A stretch of 10,686 nt of DNA. It comes from JBHHZJ01 sp046758005. Lineage in GTDB: Bacteria > Pseudomonadota > Alphaproteobacteria > Kiloniellales > J153. The stretch is from positions 1 through 10,686 of the forward strand of contig JBHHZJ010000112.1 of assembly GCA_046758005.1 (NCBI GenBank). The letters run 5' to 3'. Shown here in pieces: positions 1 through 7,600 of the stretch. The position numbers and the translations under genes were made by a program. Position 1 is the first letter of the stretch. The number at the start of each line of letters is the position of its first letter. The notes under the pieces are model-generated. The model worked only from the letters and a program-made list of their open reading frames with translations, was not told where the DNA came from and did no database searches.

Positions 1-1221
1 GCCGAGGCGGCGCGCGTGGCCGAGCTGTGGCGCGCCTGGCGCGCGGCGATCGAGGATCGCGACGGTGCGGCGCGCGCTCTCGAGGACGCGCGCCGCGAGG
101 AGGGCTTCCTGCGCCACGCGCTGGCGGAGCTCGACGCCCTCGACCCGGCGCCGGGCGAGGAACGCGCGCTCGCCGCGCAGCGCGCGGTCCTCATGAACGC
201 CGAGAAGCTGATCGAGGCCATGAACGCGGCGCTCGTCGCGCTTTCCGGCGGCGAGGATGCGGCGGGCGCGGAGCCGGCCCTGGCCCACGCCCGGCGCGCG
301 CTCGAACGGATCGCGGACAAGGCCGGGGGCCGGTTCGACCCGATCCTGGCCACGCTCGGCCGGGCCGCCGTAGAGGTCGCCGAGGCCCTGGCCCAGCTCC
401 ACTCCGCCTCGGCCGAAATCGAGCTCGATTCGGGCCGCCTCGAGGAAATCGAGGCGCGCTACTTCGCGCTGCGCGAGCTGGCCCGGAAGCACGGCGTGGA
501 GGTCGACCGCCTGGCCGAACTGCGCGCGGATTTCGCCGCGCGCCTGGTGGCCGTCGATGGCGGCGCCGACCGCCTGGCGCGGCTCCGGCGCGCCGTCGCC
601 GAGGCGCGCGACGCTTACGTCGCGGCCGCCGAGTCGCTGAGCGCGGCACGCCGGCGCGCGGCCGCGGCGCTGGACCGGGCCGTCGCCGCCGAACTGAAGC
701 CGCTCAAGCTCGACAAGGCGAACTTCCGCACCCGGCTCGATCGGCTGGAGGAACCGGCCTGGGGCGCGCACGGCCTGGACCGGATCGCCTTCGAGGTCTC
801 GACCAACCCGGGCAGCCCGCCCGGGCCGCTCGTCAGAATCGCCTCCGGCGGCGAACTGGCGCGCTTCCTGCTCGCGCTCAAGGTCGTGCTCGCCGAAGTG
901 AGCCCGGTGCGCACCCTGGTCTTCGACGAGGTCGATGTCGGGATCGGGGGCGCGGCGGCGCACGCCGTGGGCGAACGCCTCGAGCGTCTGACCCGCGACC
1001 GCCAGGTGCTGGTCGTGACGCACAGCCCGCAGGTCGGCGCGCGCGGCGCGCACCACTGGCGCGTGCACAAGGAACCCGAAGGGGACCGGCTCGCCACGCG
1101 GGTCAGCGCGCTCGGTCCCGACGAGCGGCGCGAGGAGATCGCGCGCATGCTGTCCGGGGCCGAGGTCACCGAGGAGGCAAGGGCCGCCGCCCGACGCCTG
1201 ATCGAGGCGGACGCGCGATGA
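1..1221 (+). CDS. recN: DNA repair protein RecN, C-terminal part (gene cut by window start)
   Basis: RecN is a cytoplasmic SMC-like ATPase that acts in recombinational repair of double-strand breaks. The open frame runs in from base 1, so the N-terminal Walker A half is missing; about 406 residues are visible. The first ~270 visible residues are Ala/Arg/Glu/Leu-rich with heptad-like spacing, as expected for the RecN coiled coil. The C-terminal ATPase half follows: the ABC signature SGGELARF (about 846-869), the Walker B stretch TLVFDEVDVGIGG (about 916-954), and the switch histidine region VTHSPQVGARGAHH (about 1015-1056). The internal GTG at 16 is not the true start, because the frame is open upstream of it. 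The stop codon overlaps the ligA start (ATGA at 1218-1221), so the two genes are probably one operon with translational coupling. The family assignment is very secure. Confidence 0.97.
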   Translation, partial: AEAARVAELWRAWRAAIEDRDGAARALEDARREEGFLRHALAELDALDPAPGEERALAAQRAVLMNAEKLIEAMNAALVALSGGEDAAGAEPALAHARRALERIADKAGGRFDPILATLGRAAVEVAEALAQLHSASAEIELDSGRLEEIEARYFALRELARKHGVEVDRLAELRADFAARLVAVDGGADRLARLRRAVAEARDAYVAAAESLSAARRRAAAALDRAVAAELKPLKLDKANFRTRLDRLEEPAWGAHGLDRIAFEVSTNPGSPPGPLVRIASGGELARFLLALKVVLAEVSPVRTLVFDEVDVGIGGAAAHAVGERLERLTRDRQVLVVTHSPQVGARGAHHWRVHKEPEGDRLATRVSALGPDERREEIARMLSGAEVTEEARAAARRLIEADAR

Positions 1222-3308
1222 CGGCCTCCGCCGCGGAGACACCCGTCGGAAAGCTGACCCGCGCGCAGGCCGCCGCCGAGTTGAAGCGGCTGGCCGAGAC
1301 GATCCTCCATCACGACCGCCTGTACTATCAGGAGGCGGCGCCGGAGATCTCGGACGCGGAGTACGACGCGCTGCGCCGGCGCAACGAGGCGATCGAGGCG
1401 CGTTTTCCCGACCTGATCCGCCCCGACAGCCCTTCGCGGCGGATCGGAATCGCCCCGGCGGCGGCGTTCGGCGAGGTCGTCCACCGCGTCGCCATGCTCT
1501 CGCTCGGCAACGCCTTCGACGAGGCGGAGGTGGCCGAGTTCTTCGCCCGCATCCGGCGCTTTCTGGGTCTGGCGCCCGAGGCGTCGGTCGACGTGGTCGC
1601 CGAGCCCAAGATCGACGGCCTGTCCTGCTCGCTGCGCTACGAGGGCGGCCGCCTGGTCCAGGCCGCCACGCGCGGCGACGGCACCCGCGGCGAAAACGTC
1701 ACCGCCAACGTGCTGACCCTGTCGGAGCTGCCGGTGCGCCTGCTCGGGCGCGGCTGGCCAGAGGTGCTGGAGGTGCGCGGCGAGGTGTTCATGCGCCGCC
1801 GCGAGTTCATGGAACTCAACGCCCGGCAGGAGGCGGCCGGCGAGAAGGTCTTCGCCAATCCGCGCAACGCCGCCGCCGGCTCGCTGCGCCAGTTGGACCC
1901 GCGGGTGACCGCCGCCCGCCCGCTGCACTTCATCGCCTATCACTGGGGCGAGCTGTCCGCACCCATCGGCAAGACCATGTGGGAGATTCGGCGGCACTTG
2001 GCCGAGTGGGGCTTCACCGTCAACGAACCGGCGCGCCTGTGCCACGACCTGGACGAAGTGCTGGCCTACTACCGGGACGTCATGGCCGCGCGACCCGAGC
2101 TGCCGCACGACATCGACGGCGTGGTCTACAAGGTCGATCGGCTCGATTACCAGGAACGCCTGGGATTCGTCAGCCGGGCGCCGCGCTGGGCGCTCGCGCA
2201 CAAGTTCCCGGCCGAGCAGGCGCAGACCATCCTCAAGGCGATCGAGGTGCAGGTCGGCCGCACCGGGGCGCTCACCCCGGTCGCCCGGCTCGAGCCGATC
2301 ACGGTCGGCGGGGTCGTCGTCTCCAACGCCACCCTGCACAACGAGGACGAGATCGCGCGCAAGGACGTGCGCGTCGGCGACACGGTCGTTGTCCAGCGCG
2401 CCGGCGACGTGATCCCGCAGGTCGTCGCGGTGGTCAAGGAGAAGCGGCCGGCGGGCTGCCGGCCCTACGCCTTCCCCGACCACTGCCCGGTGTGCGGCAG
2501 CCTGGCGGTGCGCGAGCCGGGCGAGGCGGTGCGGCGTTGCACCGGCGGCCTGGTCTGCCCGGCGCAGGCGATCGAGCGGCTCAAGCATTTCGTCGGCCGC
2601 GACGCCTTCGACATCGAGGGCCTGGGCACCAAGCACATCGCCGCGTTCTGGGAGGACGGACTGATCCGCACGCCGGGCGACATCTTCCGCCTCGAGGATC
2701 ACGCCGGGGAGATCGCGGCGCGCGAGGGCTGGGGCGAAAAGTCGGTCGAGAACCTGCTCGCCGCCATCCGATCGCGCCGCCGCATCCCGCTCGACCGCTT
2801 CATCTACGCCCTCGGCATCCGCCAGGTCGGCCAGGCGACCGCAAGGTTGCTGGCGCGCAACTACGAGACCCTGGACCAGCTGCGCGCGAGCCTGGAGGCC
2901 GCGGCCGATCCGAACCGCCCCGAGTACGCCGACCTGCTCAACATCGAGGGGATCGGGCCCGACGTGGCCGCGGAGATCGTCGGCTTCTTCGCCGAGCCGC
3001 ACAACCGCGAGGTCCTCGACGATCTTGCGGACCAGCTCGACATCCTGCCCGTGGAAGCCCCGGTCGCCGCCGAGTCGCCGGTGGCCGGCAAGACGGTCGT
3101 CTTCACCGGCACGCTCGAGGCCATGACCCGCAGCGAGGCCAAGGCGCGCGCCGAGGCCCTCGGCGCCCGGGTCGCGGGCTCGGTGTCCAGGAAGACCGAC
3201 TACGTGGTGGTCGGGGCCGAGGCCGGCTCCAAGGCGAAGAAGGCCGCCGAGTTCGGCGTCGCCACGCTGACCGAGGAGGAGTGGCTGAAGATGGTGGGGC
3301 GGGCGTGA
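1218..3308 (+). CDS. ligA: NAD+-dependent DNA ligase LigA
   Basis: Complete 696-residue bacterial DNA ligase, which seals nicks in replication and repair using NAD+ as AMP donor. The length is close to the usual 670-700. Domains in order: domain Ia for NMN/NAD+ binding (about 15-75, with the YYQ and ISDAEYDAL stretch). Next the adenylation domain, with catalytic lysine K131 in AEPKIDG (codon at 1608). Then an OB fold (about 330-415) and a four-cysteine zinc finger at C423, C426, C441 and C447, with the same spacing as in E. coli LigA. Helix-hairpin-helix repeats follow (about 450-600, including LNIEGIGPDVA), and finally a C-terminal BRCT domain (about 620-696, starting VAGKTVVFTGTLE). The ATG at 1218 is chosen because it gives the standard LigA N-terminus, overlaps the recN stop, and has a GAGG element about 10 bases upstream. 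Nothing is missing from the catalytic set. Confidence 0.99.
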   Translation: MTASAAETPVGKLTRAQAAAELKRLAETILHHDRLYYQEAAPEISDAEYDALRRRNEAIEARFPDLIRPDSPSRRIGIAPAAAFGEVVHRVAMLSLGNAFDEAEVAEFFARIRRFLGLAPEASVDVVAEPKIDGLSCSLRYEGGRLVQAATRGDGTRGENVTANVLTLSELPVRLLGRGWPEVLEVRGEVFMRRREFMELNARQEAAGEKVFANPRNAAAGSLRQLDPRVTAARPLHFIAYHWGELSAPIGKTMWEIRRHLAEWGFTVNEPARLCHDLDEVLAYYRDVMAARPELPHDIDGVVYKVDRLDYQERLGFVSRAPRWALAHKFPAEQAQTILKAIEVQVGRTGALTPVARLEPITVGGVVVSNATLHNEDEIARKDVRVGDTVVVQRAGDVIPQVVAVVKEKRPAGCRPYAFPDHCPVCGSLAVREPGEAVRRCTGGLVCPAQAIERLKHFVGRDAFDIEGLGTKHIAAFWEDGLIRTPGDIFRLEDHAGEIAAREGWGEKSVENLLAAIRSRRRIPLDRFIYALGIRQVGQATARLLARNYETLDQLRASLEAAADPNRPEYADLLNIEGIGPDVAAEIVGFFAEPHNREVLDDLADQLDILPVEAPVAAESPVAGKTVVFTGTLEAMTRSEAKARAEALGARVAGSVSRKTDYVVVGAEAGSKAKKAAEFGVATLTEEEWLKMVGRA

Positions 3309-3333
3309 CCCCGCCCGAGGTGCCGGTTGGGTT

Positions 3334-3386
3334 TTTTCGGGGACAGTATACTTAATTCGAAGAATTAAGTATACTGTCCCCGAAAA
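3334..3386. repeat. perfect long palindrome (25-bp arms, 3-base loop), REP/MITE-like
   Basis: Bases 3334-3358 are exactly complementary to 3362-3386 around a GAA loop; the arm contains GGACAGTATACTTAATTC. It lies 25 bases after the ligA stop. It could fold in RNA and protect or end the recN-ligA transcript, but neither strand shows a T-tract following the stem, so it is not a classical intrinsic terminator. From memory, I associate this core with dispersed palindromes near REP-associated tyrosine transposase (RAYT) genes in Proteobacteria. That is recall, not a search result, and no transposase is present in this window. It marks the left edge of the lower-GC insert. Confidence 0.85.
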
Positions 3387-3746
3387 CCAAACAGCGGCAA
3401 CAATCCCGCTCGCCTGCGCAAAACATGGCTCCAACCGATCCCCACTTCGACAAATCCAGGCCACATCGGTGAGATATCCGGTTTATTCCCGTGACCCCGG
3501 GGCGGAAGTCGGCGATGTCGATAGAGGCGAAGAACCGGCCACCAAGCATTGCGGGCAAAGCTGGTGAATAACGGATCACGAATGGTCAACGAGCCCAGCT
3601 ACCCAGAATCAAATTGGCCCGATCAAAAAAATGAGAAAAGCAAACCGCCTTGAAGCCACCAAGTCGGCTTCCGATTCGCTCTGCATAGTCCATCGTGCTA
3701 CATAAGTCGGCAATCAGAGTGGGACATACGGAAAATCCTCGGTAAC
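3387..3746. other. intergenic stretch with no convincing gene
   Basis: This stretch lies between the palindrome and the methyltransferase ribosome binding site. Short minus-strand frames of 74-75 codons cross it, but they run into the palindrome, overlap each other and resemble no family I recognise. The composition is markedly less GC-rich than the flanking housekeeping genes, with A-rich patches near 3625-3650. The 8-mer AAGTCGGC occurs three times (3506, 3661, 3704). A promoter for the methyltransferase should lie here, but I could not assign convincing -35/-10 boxes. It could be debris of a mobile element or part of a dispersed repeat attached to the palindrome. Confidence 0.5.
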
Positions 3747-3761
3747 AGAGAGGGACTTACC

Positions 3762-4643
3762 ATGAGCATCGCCAAACCCAGCGATCCAAGCGATCCGAGC
3801 CGAGAATTCATTGATTTCTGGAACGAGGTCCTGGTTCCCAAGTTCATCCGTTTCAAGCACATCCTGGTGGATGGTCTGACCCACCATAGCGAGGCCATCT
3901 TCCCCTCGCTGCCGGTCAAGGAAGGCGACAAGGTACTTGACGTCGGGTGTGGCTTTGGCGACACGGCAATTCAGCTTGCCGGACGCGTTGGGTCGGGCGG
4001 CAGTGTCACTGGCATCGACTGTTGTGAGGCCTTTCTTGAGGTTGGTCGCGACGATGCTGCGGCGGCCGGCCTTTCGAATGTCACTTTCATTAAAGGCGAT
4101 GCCCAGACCTACGCCTTCACACCGGAGTACGATTTCGTCTTTTCGCGCTTCGGGACGATGTTCTTTGAGAATCCGGTTTGGGGCCTCAGGAATATGCTGA
4201 CCGCAATGAAACCTGGCGGCCTCATGACCATGATCGTCTGGCGCACGATCGACGACAACCCTTGGCTCGGCCTGCCTAAGCAAGTCGTGCTCAAATTCCT
4301 CCCGCCGCCGGGCGAGGATGCGCGGACCTGCGGTCCTGGGCCCTTCTCTATGTCGGACCAGGAGACGGTCACCGGCATGCTGAAGAGTGCAGGATACGTC
4401 GATCCGGTCTTCGAGCGCGTCGACGCCCCGGTCCTTGTCGGTAAGACGCCAAAGGACTCTATGGATTTCCAGCTCGCCCTCGGCCCGGCTGGCGAGGTTT
4501 TCCGCGAGGCTGGCGATTTGGCCGAAGAACGTCGAGAAGCTATCGAGGGTGCGCTCAATGATTCGCTTTCGTCCTACCTCACAGAGGAGGGCATTGTGAT
4601 GGGCTCCAGTTCCTGGGTCATCACAGCACGAAAATCGGCGTAG
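3762..4643 (+). CDS. class I SAM-dependent methyltransferase, substrate unknown
   Basis: A 293-residue cytoplasmic methyltransferase with a Rossmann fold (Methyltransf_11/25, UbiE/COQ5-like group). Visible motifs: the SAM-binding motif I VLDVGCGFGDTA (58-69); the acidic end of strand beta-2, D86 in GIDCCEAF; GDAQTYAF (112-119); and the motif IV/post-motif region FVFSRFGTMFFENPV (125-139). A MKPGG turn follows (149-153), then IVWRTIDDNPW (158-168), and the chain ends in a beta strand (SSSWVITARK). The FSRFGTMFF and W...NPW pattern is common in small-molecule methyltransferases, but no substrate can be read from it. The ATG at 3762 is preceded at good distance by AGAGAGGGA (3747-3755). Codon use is less GC-biased than in ligA, and the gene sits in the lower-GC insert, which fits horizontal acquisition. 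No partner biosynthetic gene is adjacent. Confidence 0.93.
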   Translation: MSIAKPSDPSDPSREFIDFWNEVLVPKFIRFKHILVDGLTHHSEAIFPSLPVKEGDKVLDVGCGFGDTAIQLAGRVGSGGSVTGIDCCEAFLEVGRDDAAAAGLSNVTFIKGDAQTYAFTPEYDFVFSRFGTMFFENPVWGLRNMLTAMKPGGLMTMIVWRTIDDNPWLGLPKQVVLKFLPPPGEDARTCGPGPFSMSDQETVTGMLKSAGYVDPVFERVDAPVLVGKTPKDSMDFQLALGPAGEVFREAGDLAEERREAIEGALNDSLSSYLTEEGIVMGSSSWVITARKSA

Positions 4644-4770
4644 GAACTGGCCGACAACCCGACCTTTCGAGGGGCGCTTCCGCCGATGGCCCTACCGGGA
4701 CCTATGAGCGTCGTGTTTGGCGTGTCTGGACTCCGCCGATAAGCTGAAATCGTGGGCATTTCGAGGATAT

Positions 4771-5139
4771 TCAGGCCTTTTGCCGAAATCGCACATCGTC
4801 GAAAAATGGTTGCCCCTCTTCTACGAGAATGAACCTGTTTCCGTCATACTTCAGCCCATTTAAAGCTACACCAGTCCGGCTATGTGGAATTTTGATATAG
4901 ATTCTCTTATTCTGTCGTTTCTTACCCGAGAATACTTCAATTGTAAGTAGATGTTCGGTGTAAGCGGATAATCTATACCCTTCAACCTTCCTATCGCCGT
5001 AAAGTCCATGGTGTTCGATGTTTTCAGCTATAAACGCCAATGGAATTTCAATTGGATCACCGGCTAAGAACCGCTCATCCTCGCACACCTTCCACATATA
5101 GACAGATGGATGATCATTAATACTGTTAAAGTTAAGCAT
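4771..5139 (-). CDS. hypothetical soluble protein, second of an AT-rich ORF pair
   Basis: About 122 residues from the ATG at 5139. A GTG at 5151, directly after the upstream TGA, would give 126. I do not recognise a family. The sequence has no membrane segment or signal peptide. It is mixed charged and hydrophobic with several likely beta strands (HLLTIEVFSG, KRIYIKIPH, NRFILVEEG), suggesting a small beta-rich fold. It contains one Cys and a His pair (EHHGLYGDRK). Neither start has a strong Shine-Dalgarno sequence. It is in the same frame as the preceding minus-strand ORF, separated by one stop codon. The two may therefore be a coupled gene pair, or one gene of about 247 residues broken by a nonsense mutation. 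Base composition is clearly lower in GC than in all neighbours, a sign of transfer. It converges on the methyltransferase gene. Confidence 0.6.
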   Translation of the reverse strand: MLNFNSINDHPSVYMWKVCEDERFLAGDPIEIPLAFIAENIEHHGLYGDRKVEGYRLSAYTEHLLTIEVFSGKKRQNKRIYIKIPHSRTGVALNGLKYDGNRFILVEEGQPFFDDVRFRQKA

Positions 5140-5151
5140 TTGTGCGGTCAC

Positions 5152-5517
5152 TCAGATTGCCGCCAGTATCGTATTTTTCCTGAATATAAATGAAATGGAT
5201 ATTCTTATGCACCTTTGTTTCCCGCCGTGATTTACACCAAGGTCAAAAAAGTCGTTTGAATAATAGACTGAGCCAAAGTCACCAATTGAAAACATATCTA
5301 TCCACCACTGACTTAATTGAGAATCTCGATTCACGATATCGCCATACAAAGTTCTGGTAAGAAACCCGAGACAAAAAGCGCCCACGACACCCCATGGTAG
5401 GTTGAGCCACCAGGGGAGTTGGCTAGCGATCTGTTCAAGGGCGAACAACAAACCGCTCCCGGCGCTAATGCCGACGGAGCCAATGTATCTTCGTAATGGA
5501 AAACCGTTCCTTCGCAT
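5152..5517 (-). CDS. hypothetical membrane protein, first of an AT-rich ORF pair
   Basis: A 121-residue ORF of no family I recognise. Two likely transmembrane segments lie near the N-terminus: about 11-28 (YIGSVGISAGSGLLFALE) and about 39-57 (NLPWGVVGAFCLGFLTRTL). They are joined by a short aromatic linker containing PWW. The Arg-rich N-terminus (MRRNGFPLRR) predicts a cytoplasmic N-terminus, which puts the remaining ~60 residues in the cytoplasm too. The rest is soluble and ends in a strand-like stretch (CIRISISFIFRKNTILAAI). The ATG at 5517 is the only ATG after the upstream TAG, but it lacks a good ribosome binding site. The TGA at 5154-5152 is followed at once by the in-frame second ORF. 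It lies 109 bases downstream of the aminopeptidase P stop on the same strand. The low GC content contrasts sharply with that gene, so I treat the ORF as acquired DNA. Whether it is intact is uncertain. Confidence 0.6.
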   Translation of the reverse strand: MRRNGFPLRRYIGSVGISAGSGLLFALEQIASQLPWWLNLPWGVVGAFCLGFLTRTLYGDIVNRDSQLSQWWIDMFSIGDFGSVYYSNDFFDLGVNHGGKQRCIRISISFIFRKNTILAAI

Positions 5518-5626
5518 GAGCCGATTCTATCTGCAGCACTGGCAATAATACCTGGTCACTCTCCTTCGAGGCCATGATTGCGGAGGTCTAGAAATGCAGA
5601 GTTGAAAATCCTGTCCTCATAAGACG

Positions 5627-7456
5627 TTACCCGCCGAGAGGCCGCGTGGCCTGTCGGAGCCAAGCCTTGGTGTGCGAATCGAGCCCGTCGGCATGGGCCG
5701 CGCGCACCCGGGCGTGATAGGCGTCGAGCCAGGCGGCCTCGGCGGGGCCGAGCAGGCCCGGCTCGACCAGGCGCAGGTCGATCGGCACCAGCGTCAGGGT
5801 CTCGAAGGCGAGCATGTCCTTCTCGTCCTCGGTGCAGGCCGGGCTCTCGATCACGGTGACCAGGTTCTCGATCCGGATGCCGTAGGCGCCCGCCTTGTAG
5901 TAGCCGGGCTCGTTGGACACGATCATGCCGGGCTCGAGCGCGACGCCCTGCGGAAATTTCGAGATCCGCTGCGGGCCCTCGTGGACGTTCAGATAGCTGC
6001 CGACCCCGTGGCCGGTGCCGTGGTCGTAGTCGAGCCCCGCCTGCCAAAGGTGGTAGCGGGCGAGCGCGTCGAGCTGGTGCCCCGTCGTGCCGGGCGGGAA
6101 GCGCGCCGTGGCGAGCGCGATGTGCCCCTTGAGCACGCGGGTGAAGCGCTCGCGCATCTCCGCGCCCGGGCTCCCGATCGGGACCGTTCGGGTCACGTCG
6201 GTCGTGCCGTCCAGGTACTGCGCACCGGAATCAACCAGATACAGCTCGCCCGGCCCGAGGCGGCGGCTGGTCTTCCCGCTCGCCCGGTAGTGGACGATGG
6301 CGCCGTTCGGGCCCGCGCCGGAAATGGTCTCGAAGGACAGGTCGCGGAACAGCTCGTTCTCCCGTCGGAAGGCGAGCAGCCGCTCGGCCGCCTCGATTTC
6401 GCTCACGCCCCTCCCCCGCCTCGCCCGGGCCTCCGATTCACCGTCGAGCCAGGCGAGGAACCGCACCACCGCCCGCCCGTCGCGAAGGTGCGCCGCGCGC
6501 GCGCCGGCGAGCTCGACGGGGTTCTTGCGCGCCTTGGGCAGTTGGCAGGGGTCGGGCGCGGGCACGACCTCGGCGCCGGCCGCGCGAAGGCGCGCGAAGA
6601 CCCACGCCGCCACGGTCTCCGGGTCGGCCAGGACCCGCTTGCCGGCGGCGCCGAGCGCGTCGAGCGCGGGACCGAGCGCGTCCGGTGGATGCACGGCCAC
6701 GCCGTTGCCCAGATGCGCGTCCAGGCCGGGGCCGAGCTTCGCCGGCTCGATGAACCAGTCAACGGCCGCGTCGGCGCGTAGTACGGCGAAGGACAGCGGC
6801 AGGGGCGAGTGCGCCACGTCGCCGCCGCGCACGTTGAGCAGCCAGGCGATCGAGTCCGGCAGGGTCAGCACCGCCGCCTCGGCGCCCTGCTTCGCCAGCG
6901 CGGCGGCAACCTCGGCCCGCTTCTCGGTCGACGCCCGCCCGGCGTAGGCGAGAGGATGCGGCGCCACCGGCGCGCGCGGCGGCGGCGGCCGGTCCGACCA
7001 GACGGCGTCCACCGGGTTGTCGTCCACGGCGACCAGCTCGGCCCCGGCCTTCCCGGCCGCGGCGCGCAGGCGCTCGGCCTGCTTCTCGCCGTGCAGCCAG
7101 GGATCGAAGCCCAGTTTCCGGCCTGCGGAGAGGTTTTTCTCGATCCAGACCTCCGGCGGTTCGTCGGTCAGGTGGCAGGGCGTGAACAGCGTCGTATCGA
7201 CCTCGCCGCGCACCTGCAGCGTGTAGCGGCCGTCGACGAAGATGGCGGCGGCGGCGCGCAGGACCACGGCGATCCCGGCCGAGCCCGTGAACCCGGTCAG
7301 CCAGGCCAGGCGCTGCGCGTGCGCCGGCACGTGCTCGCCCAGATGGGCGTCGGCGCGCGGCACGAGGAAGCCGTCCAGGCCGCGCCGGGCCAGCTCGGCA
7401 CGAAGGGCCGCTAGCCGGGTCCTCAACTCGGTGCCGGCAGATCGCGGGACGTCCAT
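5627..7456 (-). CDS. aminopeptidase P family protein (Xaa-Pro aminopeptidase, M24B, long form)
   Basis: A 609-residue cytoplasmic metallopeptidase expected to remove an N-terminal residue preceding proline, in peptide turnover. It is the long three-domain form, like eukaryotic APP1, rather than the ~440-residue E. coli PepP form. Two creatinase-like N-terminal domains (about 10-150 and 165-310) precede the pita-bread catalytic domain (about 318-555). All five dinuclear-metal ligands are visible: D409 (LVDSGAQ) and D420 (GTTDVTR), H483 (GTGHGVGSY), E516 (SNEPGYY) and E530 (IRIENLV). H389 in NGAIVHYRA is a likely catalytic histidine. The frame extends to 7513, but I choose the ATG at 7456. It begins a normal family N-terminus and has GAGG and GAAGGA just upstream. 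A plausible promoter also lies inside the extended region. No signal peptide is seen. Confidence 0.95.
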   Translation of the reverse strand: MDVPRSAGTELRTRLAALRAELARRGLDGFLVPRADAHLGEHVPAHAQRLAWLTGFTGSAGIAVVLRAAAAIFVDGRYTLQVRGEVDTTLFTPCHLTDEPPEVWIEKNLSAGRKLGFDPWLHGEKQAERLRAAAGKAGAELVAVDDNPVDAVWSDRPPPPRAPVAPHPLAYAGRASTEKRAEVAAALAKQGAEAAVLTLPDSIAWLLNVRGGDVAHSPLPLSFAVLRADAAVDWFIEPAKLGPGLDAHLGNGVAVHPPDALGPALDALGAAGKRVLADPETVAAWVFARLRAAGAEVVPAPDPCQLPKARKNPVELAGARAAHLRDGRAVVRFLAWLDGESEARARRGRGVSEIEAAERLLAFRRENELFRDLSFETISGAGPNGAIVHYRASGKTSRRLGPGELYLVDSGAQYLDGTTDVTRTVPIGSPGAEMRERFTRVLKGHIALATARFPPGTTGHQLDALARYHLWQAGLDYDHGTGHGVGSYLNVHEGPQRISKFPQGVALEPGMIVSNEPGYYKAGAYGIRIENLVTVIESPACTEDEKDMLAFETLTLVPIDLRLVEPGLLGPAEAAWLDAYHARVRAAHADGLDSHTKAWLRQATRPLGG

Positions 7457-7484
7457 GTTCCTTCGCCTCGCCAATGCGCCCCGA

Positions 7485-7513
7485 AAGCTAAGGCCGGCCC
7501 CGCCCCCAGGCAA
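7485..7513 (-). promoter_or_regulatory. putative sigma-70-type promoter of the aminopeptidase P gene
   Basis: Reading the minus strand, TTGCCT (7513-7508) is followed after exactly 17 bases by TAGCTT (7490-7485). This places a start near 7478 and gives a leader of about 20 bases before the ATG at 7456. The -35 box is good, while the -10 box shares the T, A and final T of the consensus. Its position also supports the shorter start of the gene. This is pattern matching only. Confidence 0.4.
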
Positions 7514-7600
7514 GCGCGGAGGCGCCCCGCTGCGCCCTGCCGCCGGACCGTTTCCTACCTGTGCCGCACATTGTTTAACGCATTGTTAGCCATGCCTTCG

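Noticed and set aside
27..1217. Extension of the ligA frame upstream of 1218
   Set aside because: The extension is Arg/Gly/Pro/Ala-rich shadow translation of recN. LigA homologues start close to the ATG at 1218.
3334..3386. Reading the palindrome as a classical rho-independent terminator of ligA
   Set aside because: On both strands the stem is not followed by a T-tract; the T and A runs are inside the stem itself.
615..3464. 949-codon open frame on minus, opposite recN and ligA
   Set aside because: The plus strand encodes unmistakable RecN and LigA with all motifs. Long antisense frames are expected in very GC-rich DNA, and this one has no recognisable domain.
3352..3589. Two overlapping 74-75-codon minus-strand ORFs ending in the palindrome
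   Set aside because: Their C-termini are translations of the palindrome arm, they overlap in different frames, and they show no family likeness or ribosome binding site.
3714..4283. 189-codon minus-strand frame opposite the methyltransferase
   Set aside because: It lies opposite the SAM-binding motifs of the plus-strand gene, has no family resemblance, and the plus gene has a good ribosome binding site.
4574..4759. 61-codon minus-strand ORF in the gap between the methyltransferase and the hypothetical pair
   Set aside because: It overlaps the methyltransferase 3' end in antisense and has no domain or ribosome binding site.
5672..7414. Long plus-strand frames opposite the aminopeptidase P gene
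   Set aside because: The minus-strand gene has all five M24 metal ligands; the opposite frames are composition artefacts.
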